Notes: generated by a model not told the origin, from the letters alone. A stretch of 64,000 bases of DNA from Ailurus styani (GCA_002007465.1 LNAC01000066.1:1030381-1094380), one strand, 5' to 3'. Positions 36,301 through 47,934 are shown, counted from the stretch's first letter. Numbers and translations: made by a program.

Positions 36301-36889
36301 ACTAGTAATCATCTTTTGCCTCCCCTTTAGCTAATGAAAGCAAACACCTTAGGTCAGAAAATGTTTTTCCTATAAATTTCTACTAAGGATCTTGATACCT
36401 AATTTGGGTATAGAAATATTTTTTTGTGTAACCTGTAATGTAACTTCCACCCAGCAAAATATCTGTGTCCAAAGCATCTATATAGAAGTCAAGAGATCCG
36501 CAAAATCTGCATGCAAATGATAGAGGGTGACAGGCTCAAGGGAAAGAGATATCACAAAAGTCTAGTGGAGAAGAGGACGTGTGGCTGGGTGTGCAGTGGG
36601 AGGGATGGGTGTTCCTTTCCTGAGGATTATTCCAAAGGAGCTCTCATGGCCTCCGAACATTCATCCTAAACACCGGATTCACAAGGGATTCAGTTCTCTC
36701 TCAGTGGGAAAGGTTTAGGTGAAAACAAAAATGAATGAAGAAGAATACGAAAGTGGTTCTTCAAAGTACTCTGTAGCCTGCAGTTTTCAGAAAGCAAGAT
36801 GAGACAAATTAGATCAAAGTGTTTGAGACAGCTAGCTGTACTAAGACAACAGGTTGCAAACTCGTACTGAAGTAACCAAATCATTCAAA

Positions 36890-37135
36890 AAATGTGTAGG
36901 TCTCAGAAAGTAGATTGATGGTTACCAGGGGCTGCGGGGGGCAGTTAGGAAGAATGGGGGCAACTGCTTAATAGATAGTGGGGTTTTATTCTGAGCCGGT
37001 GAGAATGTTCTAGAACTAGACCAAAGTGGCAGCTATGCAGCATTGTTAATGTACTAACTGCCACTGAACTGTTCACTTCAAAATGGGTAATTTTATGTTA
37101 TGTAAATATTACCTCAATATGAAATTTTTTTTTAG
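36890..37135 (+). mobile_element. Old L1 3' end
   Basis: Phrases gattgatggttaccaggggc, gttcacttcaaaatgggtaa and tatgtaaatattacctcaat form the standard 3' end of old mammalian L1 elements. It ends in a run of T after gaaa. Confidence 0.8.
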
Positions 37136-37608
37136 GACTTAAAACTCAATCTTTTTCCATTTTGCTTTTCAAGGACTACAGGACAATTCATAAGTACTTA
37201 AAATATTAATGATGATCTCAATTTCCAGATCAAATATTCACAAAGATACTCACCTAATAGCTTTTAAAGGCTGGGGGGGGATGTTTATTGTAAATTGATG
37301 TTTAAGGGCATAGCTACACTTCAACATAAAAATTCACTTAGAAGTACAGTATTTCCTCTTTCTCTTAATGTACTTAATGTATCCATGTGTAAGGAGGAGG
37401 TAAAGCTGGGAATAAGTACATTTGCCAAATATTTCAAATCTTAGTTAACTTGAAGTGCAAAAAAACAGAAACAAAAACTAAATAAAATGGACTTGGATTG
37501 TCAACGATTTACATCTAAGGTGGGGGGAGCTTCCTAGTTTGTTGATACTAGCAGTTTCTATGGCTACAAGTTGTTTTAAGTGAGCTACTTTCCATTTAAT
37601 GAAGCTTT

Positions 37609-37675
37609 ACTGGTCATTTATTGCCATTATTGTCATACTGGTCATTTATTGCCATTATTTATGGTCATTATTGTC
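37609..37675. repeat. Short tandem duplication in ESM1 intron 2
   Basis: actggtcatttattgccatt occurs twice in close succession, followed by a third partial copy (tggtcattattgtcc). Confidence 0.9.
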
Positions 37676-38339
37676 CATAGCACCCTCTTGTATGTTGTAT
37701 TTCTCACATTTTAACAACCTGGATACGAAATACACATGCAGGAACAAGCCTCATGTGACTATTAGTACAATTTCATTCAAAGGCTTAGAGATAATTCCCA
37801 AATTTCAATCACAGTTACTGTTTCTTATCCTCTCCAAAATCCATAAAAGTGCATGCTTGTAAATATTCCATTTAAATACTCCCATTTTGTTAAAAAAAAT
37901 AAGAAGAAGAAATGCTGTATATTTTCTATCTTGGCTCTCAAGCCTTATCCGATAAATTCCTGAGTGTATTTTTTCTTACATGAACTTGAGAGAGAAGCAG
38001 CTTTGTCTAGTACGTATATAAAACAGATCACTGAAGAATTTGAAGAACTTTGTCTATCTTGGTTATTTTCTTATTACAGGTGTTTCGGTAATCAATCACA
38101 TTTATTCTCCATAAGACAGGATAAACTTTATGGAAAAATGTATAATCCCCCAAATTATTAATGAAATCTTAAGAAAAAAAAAAGCAACAGCAACCAAACT
38201 CAACCAGCACCCTTTCCCCCTGAGGAAAATAGCAAAATCATTCAAACCCAAGCTTTGTGCTTGTCATCTATATTTCTTTAGATATTCACACCAAAAATGA
38301 GGTTATTTTTCCACGGTTTATACTGAAATCAATTCTTAC

Positions 38340-38492
38340 CTGTGTGAGAAACAAATCTCCTGTTGGAAGACTTGGCTACCGAATATTGGAAGAAGGGGAA
38401 TTTCAGACACTTGCCGGTCACTCTGTCACATATGCCCGACTGACAGTCGCAGGTCTCGCGGCATTCCATCCCGAAGGTGCCATAGGGGCAGT
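38340..38492 (-). CDS. ESM1: ESM1 coding exon 2: second cysteine cluster and Phe-rich segment
   Basis: Bounded by ctcag|AC and ACAG|gtaaga, this exon completes Asp101, encodes residues 102-151 and starts Glu152. It carries the last six cysteines (102, 111, 115, 117, 122, 129) in an EGF-like spacing (CPYGTFGMEC, CRETCDCQSGIC), bringing the total to 18. It then has the hydrophobic segment LKFPFFQYSV, in which Phe134-Phe135 match mature residues 115-116, reported as important in human endocan. An extra Arg is present at SSNRRFVS (human SSNRFVS as I recall it). The exon is 153 bases, exactly 51 codons, and both flanking introns are phase 1. Skipping it would therefore keep the frame, and an exon-2-lacking human isoform is known. 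Confidence 0.96.
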
Positions 38493-41400
38493 CTGAGGAC
38501 AAAGGGAAGGTTTAGAGAGGGAGCCGCTCTTCGGCACAAGGCCGCTGTCTCACAGCCCCTGTGCCCACGGCCTCCGGGTTCGGAACAAGCCTCACGAATC
38601 TTGATTGTCAGGTAAAATCCAATTCTTGAAACAACCCAAGCTTTGGAAGTGGTCCTTTCAGTCAGAAATCACACGCTAAGACCAGATCATGGAGACCTCA
38701 GCTGTCGTGTCCTGCCATGAGGTTTAGGTGAAGGCAGCTACGCATAACCAACATCCTTGAATAACAGCCTGAATTCTGTTCACTTTCTGCTTAGATACCA
38801 ACGGACAGGTGGGTTCTCATAGTTTCCTCAGACGGCTCCCGTGACAGCTCAGTAAAGTGGGCCATGGGACGGACACACGCATCAGCTTCTCGAAGAGTCT
38901 AAATGATGTGATGCTGCCTTTGAATTCACTGTCTTCACAAACAATGTACTATTTTAAATGGATAAGAAAGGGCTCCATCCACACTAGCCAGGGGCTGAGA
39001 AAGGTGTCACGCCAGCTCTCCGTGAAGTGATCCCTCCTCAGTCCGCTCCTTGTCTGTTGAAATGGCAGCACGATTTACCCAACTCCCCCGGATGTTAAGA
39101 GGATTTACTAGGAAAGCCTTCTGCAAATCTAAGACGCCAAAAGCTAAGAACAAGAGAGCTGAAAGTTTACCTGTATACCTCCCCGAATCTGGAAGCGTTT
39201 AAAACTTCAGTGTGTTCGATACTCAGACTAAAACATGAGATACTGAGAAGACAAACCCATTTATTACAAATGCAGGGTCTCTATGACATAAACAACATCT
39301 TCATAGATGACACAGTCTTTTTTTTTTTTTTGATGACCCAGCCTTTTAACAACCAACACAATAGATGCGGAATATTTATTCTCTTGGCATGAGAATATTC
39401 TTGTAAGTGTACAATCGCACATGGGGAAAGAAACAAGTAGTGAAGCAGCTGAGCCCTTCATAATCTAATATCCCACAGAATGATCAAGGTAGATGTTAAC
39501 GAAATTTATTTTTGGAAGAGATTTAGGAGTCTTCTTGCTGTCACTCTTCAGATTACAGAGGAATCTGGTTGTTTGTTTTTTAAGATTTTATTTATTTATT
39601 TGATAGAGAGCAAAAGCAGGAGACTGAGGGAGAAGCAGACTCCCGGCTGAGCAGGGAGCCTGATGAGGGGCTCGATCCCAGGACTCTGGGATCATGACCT
39701 GAGCCGAAAGCAGACGCTTAACCAACTGAGCTACCCAGGCATCCTGAGGAGTCTGATTTTAAACATTAGCCTCTCAGTTGGGAAGAACCATCCTTAAAAA
39801 GGATCCTAAAAAGCCTCTTGCAGAAAAGTGCACAGGATTGGGATTTGACTGTGTCTCTAGTGATATCGAAAGCTAAAACTTGAGCCAAATTCTCAGTTAC
39901 ACTTCTACTGCAACCCCAGTGTACTGAACAGCACCGGGTGGATAGCAGGTGTTCAGTAAATATGTGTTGGCTGGCTGACTGTTAACTCAGAAGCATAATG
40001 CCAAACATCTGAATATTTAGAAAACATCTGGATGTGCAGCTAAAGTATACAGTTTTCCTATGACTGTTCTTTGAAAAAGCTGAAGGAGGGAGTCTGCTCA
40101 CAGCAAAATTCAACATCTCTGTGTAGAGTTGCTGAGGTTCACACAGGGTCACTATTTCCAGCAGAGAGAAAAATGTTCAAAACTAGACTCGCTTGCAATC
40201 CAAAGCATGCCAAAAAGAACAGTCTTAAATACGTTTTAAAAATCTATCCCATTAACAGCTACCTCATTCATTCAGTAGAGTGTTCAACTGCTAAAGATCC
40301 CAGACGCTTTGCAAAGTTTCTTTCCCCAGAGGTGACATTGCATTTACAATCACATTTATAGAGGCGATTTTTATGCCAAGAGAGAAAGCAACCCACTTCG
40401 TATACTTGCTATATCATAAGTATGATTATATTAACCACTTCCTCCCTAATCTCCTTATGTGAAATCCTGTAATTTACAGAAAATACAGATCCTAGTCAGC
40501 TTAAAGTTTGCAAATGTTCATTAAAAAATAGTTCCTCAATATTCTGCCTTTCGTTGGTTATTAACAAAAATAAACAGAGCAAAAAATAAGATTCCCTTAA
40601 TAGTCCAAGCAGTTATTTCCTAATCCTTAGTATACCTTGTAGTTTGAAAAGTAAATTAATTCATAAAACACTTGTCTAAAAGGTAGGTGAATTAATGAGA
40701 CTCTCTCCATGGTGGGTGATTATCATTCGTGAAAGCAAACAGCTGTATTAAATACATAAAATATATGAATGAAATAAGAAAGAAAATATAAGAAATAAAC
40801 CGCCCAGTCCCTTTAATCATTTTAAAGGCTTCTTTTTATTACAAAACTGATGAACGGGACTGTAGCATATGTGTTTCATCTTGATAATAGCTTTTAAAGA
40901 TGAGATCATGAGGTATCTATTTGTAGAGTATCTTAAAATCACCATTTCTTTGATTCTAAACATTTTAAACTACATTCACTAGTGTGAAATAAATGCTATA
41001 ACTGTGCAACTACATTGTTTAGCTATGATTTCAACCTAATGACATTCTTCTTTAAGTCTGTAAACTTATTCTTTACAGACTTTCATTTTTAATTTTTCAT
41101 TACTGTTATTTTTACTTGTCTTAAACCATCTGCTGTTTCTCTAGATGACCAAACACCTTTATGAAGTGGAATGGGATTTGTTTTATACTTCAGGGTACCC
41201 TCTTTTAAGAATGTGAGTCATTCTGTTAGATGGCTTAAGCCCACCCTATTTCACAAAGTGCATTAGTGTTCATCAGAAATATTTGATCTTGAGAAATGCT
41301 CTCCAACCCGTGGACCCTTTCAAGATCAAAGAATCCCTAAGCCGGGGACTAGACGCCCCTAAAGGTTATCTAGTGCAGACCTCTGTAATCACTGTGTTGC

Positions 41401-41761
41401 CGAAGAGAGAGAACCTAAACCATCCGAACAGATTACCTGTCAAGTTCCTAAAGTTTTCCAGAAAGGGAGGTCCCACAGTTTTTCTTTGCAACTTTTTTCT
41501 TAAATCTCCTCCACATAAGGAGTGAAATGCCCTGTTGCTTTCTGTGCCTTCCCGCACACTGGGCTCGGCCGCTGTTTTGCTGAGTCCCTCTTCTCTCCCT
41601 CTCCCGGTGACAACACCTGCGCTGGGCCTTGTCCCTCGGCCACCTGCGTTTTCCCTCTAGTCCGGGGCAGCAAAGCCTCCGCACCTCCCTCTCTGGCCAA
41701 AAGCCCTCCGTGTGCCGCCCCTCCCCCGGGGGGCGGGGAGAAGCAAGGGGTCACCCTTTAC
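38493..41761 (-). other. ESM1: ESM1 intron 1
   Basis: This intron has a gt donor at the exon 1 side and ctcag at the exon 2 side. It contains one Can-SINE (39,571-39,745). The rest, especially 39,760-41,500, has no repeat I recognise, so it is a reasonable place to look for conserved regulatory sequence. Confidence 0.9.
39571..39745 (-). mobile_element. Older Can-SINE in ESM1 intron 1
   Basis: The copy is diverged (ttaaccaactgagctaccca head). The duplication gagga[a/g]tctg[g/a]tt is at 39,558-39,570 and 39,746-39,758. It is gene-sense. Confidence 0.88.
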
Positions 41762-42062
41762 CTTTGCAGATACCGAACTCGTCACCAAAGTCATCCTCCT
41801 CACTGTAAAACTGGCACCGGAGCCCCGGGCCGCACTTGACGCCGTCCATGGCCGACACGGTGCGGTAGCAGGTCTCGCCCAGCCCCGCGGCGCACACCCG
41901 GCAGCAGCCGCAGTCGTCCAGCACCGTCCTCTTGCAGCGCAGGCTGCTTTTGCACTGGGCGCTGTCGCAGCGCTGGGGGCAGTCCACCGCATACTTGGCG
42001 CTCCAGGCCGCTGCCAGGTGCGCGGGGACCAGGAGCGTGGCCAGCAGCAGGAGGCTCTTCAT
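41762..42062 (-). CDS. ESM1: ESM1 coding exon 1: signal peptide and IGFBP-like cysteine domain
   Basis: This exon encodes residues 1-100 plus the first base of codon 101. Residues 1-19 form a typical signal peptide (MKSLLLLATLLVPAHLAAA), and the mature chain starts at Trp20. Twelve cysteines follow (28, 32, 37, 43, 51, 53, 54, 57, 65, 77, 83, 99), including the IGFBP-family motif CGCCRVC at 51-57. The text YAVDCPQ, KRTVLDDCGCCRVCAAG and GPGLRCQ matches human endocan from memory. Residues 84-95 (QFYSEEDDFGDE) are acidic and differ from the human stretch. The ATG has A at -3, a good initiation context, and is the family start. The exon ends at AAAG with a gtaaag donor. It is GC- and CpG-rich, unlike the AT-rich introns. 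An open frame on the opposite strand is a by-product of this GC content. Confidence 0.97.
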
Positions 42063-42168
42063 GTTGCCCCGAGGGCTCTGGCTCGGCTGCCCGTGGGCGG
42101 CGTGGTCTTCGCTGGTGGGAAGCAGCTGTCCAAAGTGGTAGCTGAGCCTCTGCCTACACGTTTATGAG

Positions 42169-42175
42169 TTTTATA
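42169..42175 (-). promoter_or_regulatory. ESM1: ESM1 TATA box
   Basis: TATAAAA on the minus strand lies 107 bases upstream of the ATG. This would put the transcription start near 42,140-42,147 and give a 5' UTR of about 80 bases. A TATA promoter fits a strongly regulated, tissue-restricted gene. The position is seen directly; the start site is inferred. Confidence 0.7.
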
Positions 42176-42179
42176 CACT

Positions 42180-42420
42180 GGGTCGCCCGCATGCTTCCCC
42201 GTCATCAATTTCCTCAACCCAGCGGCAGCGCTGTCCTCTTGCCAGGCTCTCTTGTTTTAGTTTATGAAATCCAGGATGAAGGCTGGATTAACACGCCGCT
42301 GCCATCCAGGAATTGAAAAGCCCGAGCTGATGTCATCTGTTATGTTTAGATGGTTGTTTTGCATGAGCACTGAAAAACTCGCTCACATCCGTCTCAGGGG
42401 CTCAAGGACGTCTGTGAAGG
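42180..42420 (-). promoter_or_regulatory. ESM1: ESM1 proximal promoter with candidate ETS, CRE/AP-1-like and forkhead sites
   Basis: Upstream of the TATA box the minus strand has GGAA cores (AGGAAATT near 42,208) suited to ETS factors. It also has TGATGTCA at 42,328-42,335 (one base from a CRE/AP-1-type site, on the plus strand) and a TAAACA forkhead core at 42,343-42,348. ETS and forkhead factors are standard endothelial regulators. These are short motifs and could be chance; no binding data support them here. Confidence 0.4.
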
Positions 42421-43770
42421 GGGACTAAAGAAGGTTGCATACCCTCCTTCAGGACAGGAATTGTTCTGACACCGGCATATCACTCCGGCCGTGGCTTTGT
42501 CTCAGAGCCTCTGTAGTGGCGAGGAAAATGATATCGATGTGAATCATCAGGACGAAAGAAGCTCCTTTAAACAAAATAAATAAACAGTTGGTATTTCCCC
42601 TCAATAAATAGCTATGAGATCATTTGGAAGAAGAAAGGGTTATATTGTGCGTTTTCAATACTTAGAAGAAAGAAAATATTTTGAAAAGGATTTTTTAAGA
42701 ACCCCTCTCTTCCTTCCTCCCACCCCTCCCCTCAACTGTTATCTCTGAAACAATTCATAGCACATGCATCTGAGTTTATCGTGGATGGAGCTGTGTTTCT
42801 AGTGAGATGTGGAACTGAGAATTTTCTTTAAAATCAGTCGGAAACCCAAAAGAGGTAAGATGCTGCTGGCACTGTTTCTGGGTAACTCAGTTCTGGAAAA
42901 ACTTATCAGTTGGACTTCTTCTGACCCAAAACTCCCTCAGGAGAGGGCTCATCCATCACCGAGTCTGCCTGTCCAATGACTGAGCCCCTTCAGAGCTCTT
43001 CCCCTCACTCCTGGCATCTATCAGAGCCCTCACTAAAAACCGCCAAGCAAGGCAGCCAGCCCAAGGCAACAAGTGAGCCAGCAGGGAAATCGGGACGTGG
43101 CCCAGAGAGGCAAGTCGCAGGGAAGGGAAAACATTACCCATCGGGAAACAGGGTCTTCAAGCTATGGAGGGTCACAGGGCCTAGGTCCCACTGGGGAAGA
43201 TGGAGCACTGCTCTTACAGCATCAACTGGACCAGTGCCTCATGGAGCAAGGATCGTGGGGCAAGAAGAGCATGGTGAAAAAGAGGAGAGAGCAGAGCTCT
43301 TACATCAGCTAAGTGTTGGGTCCCCAGTCCCACCTCCGACTTGTCAAATAAAAATCAATATAAACCCACTATCATCTAGCAACTACTCAATGAAGTTGAT
43401 GGATGACTCATGGTTGGGGTCTGTCACAAATTAGCTATGGACAAGCCACAGGACTTCTCTCAGCCTTGGCGTCCTCTTCTGAGAATTGCCAGTGCTGGGC
43501 TAGTTGACCTCTGAAATTCTTACCCCCACTACAAGATGAGGCTGAGGCCGTTGGATGGGACTTGATGATGAGCCTTCAAAAATGCAACTTTAGGAAGATG
43601 GAGGGAACAGAATCTTGAATGCAGGGAATCGAGGGGGTGGGAAGTCAAGACAAGAGTCTTTCCTTCTAATTTCCCGAATTTTCCATGCAATCCAATTGGA
43701 AATATTCTCTCTGCATCTCTCCAGAAGCAAACACGTGCAGAGCAAGTGCTCACTCTGCTTTATTGTTTTC
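42421..43770. other. Upstream flank of ESM1, repeat-poor
   Basis: No repeat is recognised from the promoter to the first MIR. An open frame at 42,976-43,434 has no family features. Any distal promoter or enhancer sequence for ESM1 could lie here. Confidence 0.5.
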
Positions 43771-43774
43771 AATA

Positions 43775-44020
43775 GTGAGTATCACCCATTGAGTGCACAC
43801 TGTGTGCCATCACCATTTGGAAGCACTTTACATGTATCGATTCACTTTTTTCTCACCACAATCTCATGAAGTAGGTACTATTATCATGCCTATTTTATGA
43901 ATGAGGAAACTGAGTCAGAATGAGTTTAAATAATTAGCTCAGGTCCCCATCATGTCAGGGATGAGACTTGAGCCAAGTCAGTCTACTGTCAAAGCCACGC
44001 GCTCCATTGCCTCTTACAAC
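43775..44020 (-). mobile_element. MIR element
   Basis: cactgtgtgccatcaccatt, aagtaggtactattatcatg, tgaatgaggaaactgagtca and atgagacttgagccaagtca give a near full-length reverse MIR. Confidence 0.8.
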
Positions 44021-44124
44021 ACAGTGGTGCTTCCATGGCTAGTGGTTCTGATGGCCTACAATTGCTGACCTTGGGAAAGGTTACTGGATAGCACTTTGTG
44101 AGGAGGGAGTGATTAATTGGAATA

Positions 44125-44350
44125 ATGATTAATAATGATATCTAACTATTATAGAAATCTTACTGTGTGCCAGACACCATGCAGAGCTCTTTACATGGAT
44201 TATCATATTTAATTTTCCAAACAACCTCAAAAGGTAGGTACTATTCTTATCCCCACTTTAGAAGTGAGAAATCTGAGGCCTTGAGGGATTAAGTAACTTG
44301 TCCATGGACACAAAGTTAGCAGATGGGGAAGGCAGGACTCAAGTCCTAAA
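44125..44350 (-). mobile_element. MIR element
   Basis: tactgtgtgccagacaccat, aaggtaggtactattcttat, tctgaggccttgagggatta and gcaggactcaagtcctaaaa give a second reverse MIR close to the first. Confidence 0.8.
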
Positions 44351-44734
44351 ACAGACTGTTCCTGGAGACTGGAACAAGGATTACAAAATCAAACATATAC
44401 AGGTACCAGTCTGATGGTCCAAGTGGGTGAAGTGATAAGGTAAACCAGATGGAAGTGGGAATGAGTGGAGTTTTTCACCTTAGAGCATGTGCCTCCACTA
44501 AGGGAAGTGGCCCTCCCTAGGAGAGGCTGGCTGCTGTCATGCAGGAATGTGAGCCCACTGGGCCCAATCTTCTTTTTTTTTTTTTTTTTTAAAGAGCAGG
44601 TAGAATCCAGACTTTCACATGTAATGCCCAAATTTTTAAATGTTGGCCTGTATTTCATCCAAATTAAAACATTATATGCACCCTTATTTCTTATGGGCAG
44701 GATCCAGTTTGTACATCACTTGGGTCTTGCTATA

Positions 44735-44945
44735 AACTTTGGATTCTGACAGTGCTGGATTCGAATTGCTGCTCTGCCATTTCCTACTTAAGAGTCTGGG
44801 AAACTTTGTTTAACATCTGTAACCCTCCATTCTGTCATTGTGTAGAGTGGGACTAATACCCTCTTCATAGGTCCGTTGTGATGATTGATAAGAAGGGATG
44901 GAAAATGTCTCTCATTGCACATATTCACTAAATGATGGCTATTCT
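44735..44945 (+). mobile_element. MIR element
   Basis: tttggattctgacagtgctg, ctgctctgccatttcctact and gtccgttgtgatgattgata follow MIR in forward order. Confidence 0.65.
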
Positions 44946-46071
44946 TCATTTTTAAAAGATCATCATCATAAAGTTGGCAGCGAATAAAGAGAAATAATAA
45001 AAGCATAAGAACCTTCTGATCTTTTATAGGAACTTAAGGAAGAAACAATAAAAGACTTGCAGATCAACATCACAAGTAGTGGGGGAAGAAGGAGAAGAGG
45101 AGCTCATGGACAACCATCGTCTGCATTTCCAAAAATCAATAATACTTTCAGTAAAGGACAAGTAAAGAGAGAGAAGATGTAAGTTGAAGGTATCAAATCC
45201 ACAGTAATAGTAAGCCAAAACACGTGCCCAGAAGAATGGAGGAAATATGTTCAACAGAGTTCTTAAGTGGTGGAAGTATCTCAACACGTAGTTCCTAACG
45301 ACTCATTCTTGGGGAACGTTCCATTCCTTCCAAGACCCAACAAAAACTGTTTGTCCCAGAAAGATCCCTATGGGATTTGTATCTAGTTGTATTTCTGTCT
45401 TTCCCAACCAGGAACCCAGCTCAACCACTCTTATGAGGGAAGTTAACAGTGGCCACACAGGGTTAGGAAATTGGAGCGTGAGTAAACAAAAAATCTGCAA
45501 CTGGAACCTGCAACAAAACAAATTAAGGTGAAGGCAAAGCTGTTGGTGATGAGGTCATGAGGCCCACCTTGGGGGGCTTGCATTTGTCCTATGGCTGGCA
45601 AATCTCTAACCTTGCTCTACCTACATGTGAGGTGTCAAACCAAGGAGTGAGAAAGGCTAAAGGGAATCACATAAGCTTTTCACAACTCTGAAAATACAAG
45701 TTCAAGTTATAATGGGTCAAGCCATATCATCTTGGGATCGAAAGCATGTGACTTTCTGCAGTGGGAGCTGGAGAAACAATAAAACTGAATAACCGTTCAA
45801 CCCAGTACACCTTTTTCATTTAAACTGCCATAGTGACTTTTTCCCCTTAAATTTGGTATTATGCCAAAAAGAAAAATAAGCCTAGGTAATGTGCTCTGGC
45901 AATATGTGTTTAATTTTGCACATTCTGATTGCTTGTAACCAAATACCCAACATTTTCTTCTGGATAGGCAAAGTGGGAAAGGCTCTGAAAGGATTCCAAA
46001 CCCTCATGGTCAAGTCAAATTGTCCCATGTCTACTGTGCCTTCCTCCCAAACCCCTTTAGAAGATAGGTTG

Positions 46072-46194
46072 TTTTTTTTTAATTTTAATTGTTATTTTTT
46101 AAAAAGCAATCTCTACATCCAACATGAGGCTCAAACTCACAACCTGGAGACCAAGCGTCACATGCTCTACTGACTGACCCAATCAGGTACCCCC
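46072..46194 (-). mobile_element. Old tRNA-derived SINE (short form)
   Basis: The tRNA-like half reads gaggctcaaactcacaacct, ctctactgactgacccaatc and aggtaccccc. The weak duplication agata[g/t]gttg is at 46,062-46,071 and 46,195-46,204. Confidence 0.75.
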
Positions 46195-47182
46195 AGATAT
46201 GTTGAATTTAAATTGAATTAGGAAGGCAGCCTTGAAACCAAAAATTCCTAAGGGGCAAGTGGAGAAATGTAGGTGTATGAGACTTTGTGTTTAGATTAGT
46301 TTTTGTGTCCTGTACCATCTGAAAGTCGTCCTGCTTTGACACCAGCTGATGGCAATTTTGCCTGTACGGAGGACAAGGTTTAGCACATCACAAGAGCACA
46401 ATACTTAGTAAACATGTGAACATGACCAATTTGTTTCCCAGAATCATTTTCAGAGAGCAGTAAGTTAAAATGTGCCCCAGTGTGTTCCCCAGGGGAAGCG
46501 AAGTGAGGCCCCAGTTCTTGAACAGGCTAAACTGAGCTGTGGACGGAGTACTTCTTTTGGGGAATGAGGTACAGTTTTCCAGAGAGAGCAGAAGCAGCTG
46601 GGGATGGAATGGGGTCTGAGCAGAGTACTATCATGTCAGCTCTTGCACAGCTGACCAACTTTGTCCTCTTGACCTTCCAGCCTTGGGTCTGGCAGCACCA
46701 CACCCACCCTGAGAAGAAGCTCATGGGAGCTCCTCATTGTCGTTGGACCCTAACGAAACACATCTGCCAAAGTGACTTTTACAGCAAGAACAGGTCAGCT
46801 GTCACAGGCTCTGGGGACTCCTCCCAGAGCCTCCTGCCCTGGGAACAACTTGCAGGAATTCTAGAAACAGCGCTGCTGCTATTAAGCTATGTGATCTTAG
46901 GCAAATCACATGATGCACACCTTGGACCCCTCATCTCTCCTCTCTACCTCAGTAATGAGTTAAGAAGACCAAAAGGGTCATCCTCAAAAGTGTTATCAAG
47001 AATCTAAATTTCTAAAGGTTTGCTTCATTCTTGAAAAATAATCTCAGGTCTTGGAGCAAATGTTATCCCCAAAGAAACATCACCTTCCCAGTTCTTTAAG
47101 TTTCCATTTCTAATAAAGACAACTTCAATGGTAAAGAGGGATTGGATGTTACAGGCAATTTTTAAAAACTATGCCTGCTCAG

Positions 47183-47286
47183 GGGTGCCTGGCTGGCTTA
47201 GTTGGTAGAGCATGCAATCTTGGTCTTGGGGTCAAGAGTTCAAGACCCACACTGGGTGTGGAGCCCACATAAAAACAAAACAAAAC
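47183..47286 (+). mobile_element. Old tRNA-derived SINE (short form)
   Basis: The head gggtgcctggctggcttagt leads to a B-box-like gttcaagaccc and a caaaa-rich tail. The duplicated flank aaaacta[t/c][g/a]cctgc[t/c]cag is at 47,165-47,182 and 47,287-47,304. Confidence 0.82.
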
Positions 47287-47934
47287 AAAACTACACCTGC
47301 CCAGAAAAGTAAAGTGCAGTGCATGTGTTCTTGCCAGCACAGGGTCCTCTGATGTATCTTAGTAAGCAGATCGATGCTCTGGGAAGCTGGGAAGCAGTCA
47401 TGGTTGCTTATAGCAAATAGCTCAGCAAGAAGAGTGAGTGTGGGCCAGTTTGAGAAGATAAAAACAGGACACCCACCATGTCTGCTGAAAACCTGGATCT
47501 CTGGGCACCCCTCAGAGAGTTTTGCCACCATATCCGGTGCTCTAGATCCAGTGGAGTCCCCCAAGGAAGCAGGCATGGACCCAGTTGTTTTTTTAACTTT
47601 GACCAAATCTAGAAACTTCACCTGTGCATTAACCTTGCAGGAGTTTTTTGAGAGTGAGAAAGTTTAGACATGGGAGCATGTGAGGAGCTCTTACTACCTA
47701 TCTGCCCACTTCTCTCCACCGCCGATTGTGGTGGGTCCTAATGAGAGGAGTCAAGCATGTTTTTCTAACAGCTAGTTCTTTCTCAAATGAGGGCTCTGAA
47801 TCTATGAAGTCATCTGCAAGAGATTCTAGTAGTAGGGTGTCCTTCTACCTCCAAATATAAAGCCACATCCAGAAGAACCCGGTGCTGCCCTGATCCAAGA
47901 TCAAAGATAGTATGAGTGGCAAAAGTAGCTCCAC

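Larger units (their letters stand above)
34053..38339 (-). other. ESM1: ESM1 intron 2
   Basis: This intron runs from gtaaga (38,339 side) to tttcag (34,053 side). It holds Can-SINEs at 34,507-34,714 and 36,102-36,300, a young L1 3' end at 35,123-35,831, an older L1 3' end near 36,890-37,135, an L2 fragment, a U6-like pseudogene near 34,816, and two short local tandem duplications (34,098-34,158 and 37,609-37,675). Confidence 0.9.
32545..42145 (-). other. ESM1: ESM1 transcription unit (endocan), three coding exons
   Basis: This is the whole gene, inferred from three coding exons, a TATA box and a poly(A) signal. Endocan is a secreted dermatan-sulfate proteoglycan made mainly by endothelial cells, especially angiogenic tip cells, and is induced by VEGF and inflammatory cytokines (established knowledge). 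The exons join in frame with consensus splice sites: AAAG|gtaaag after exon 1, ctcag|AC before exon 2, ACAG|gtaaga after exon 2, and tttcag|AG before exon 3. Intron 1 is 3,269 bases and intron 2 is 4,287. Coding length is 301+153+98 = 552 bases, giving 183 residues against 184 in human as I recall it. All three SINEs in its introns lie in the same orientation as the gene, while the young L1 end is antisense. No disabling change is visible, so the gene looks functional. The 5' end is inferred from the TATA position, not from transcript data. Confidence 0.95.
41560..42240. promoter_or_regulatory. CpG-rich island over ESM1 exon 1
   Basis: GC content and CpG frequency rise sharply over roughly 680 bases covering the start of intron 1, exon 1, the 5' UTR and the core promoter. 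They drop to AT-rich sequence on both sides. This is the only clear CpG-dense block in the window. Boundaries are by eye. Confidence 0.65.

Noticed and set aside
41712..42167. 151-codon open frame opposite ESM1 exon 1
   Set aside because: It is the antisense reading of GC-rich, conserved ESM1 coding sequence, Ala/Arg/Gly-rich as expected for a shadow frame.
47183..47286. tRNA-like sequence with A- and B-box-like motifs
   Set aside because: It belongs to an old tRNA-derived SINE with a duplicated flank and A-rich tail, so it is not a tRNA gene.
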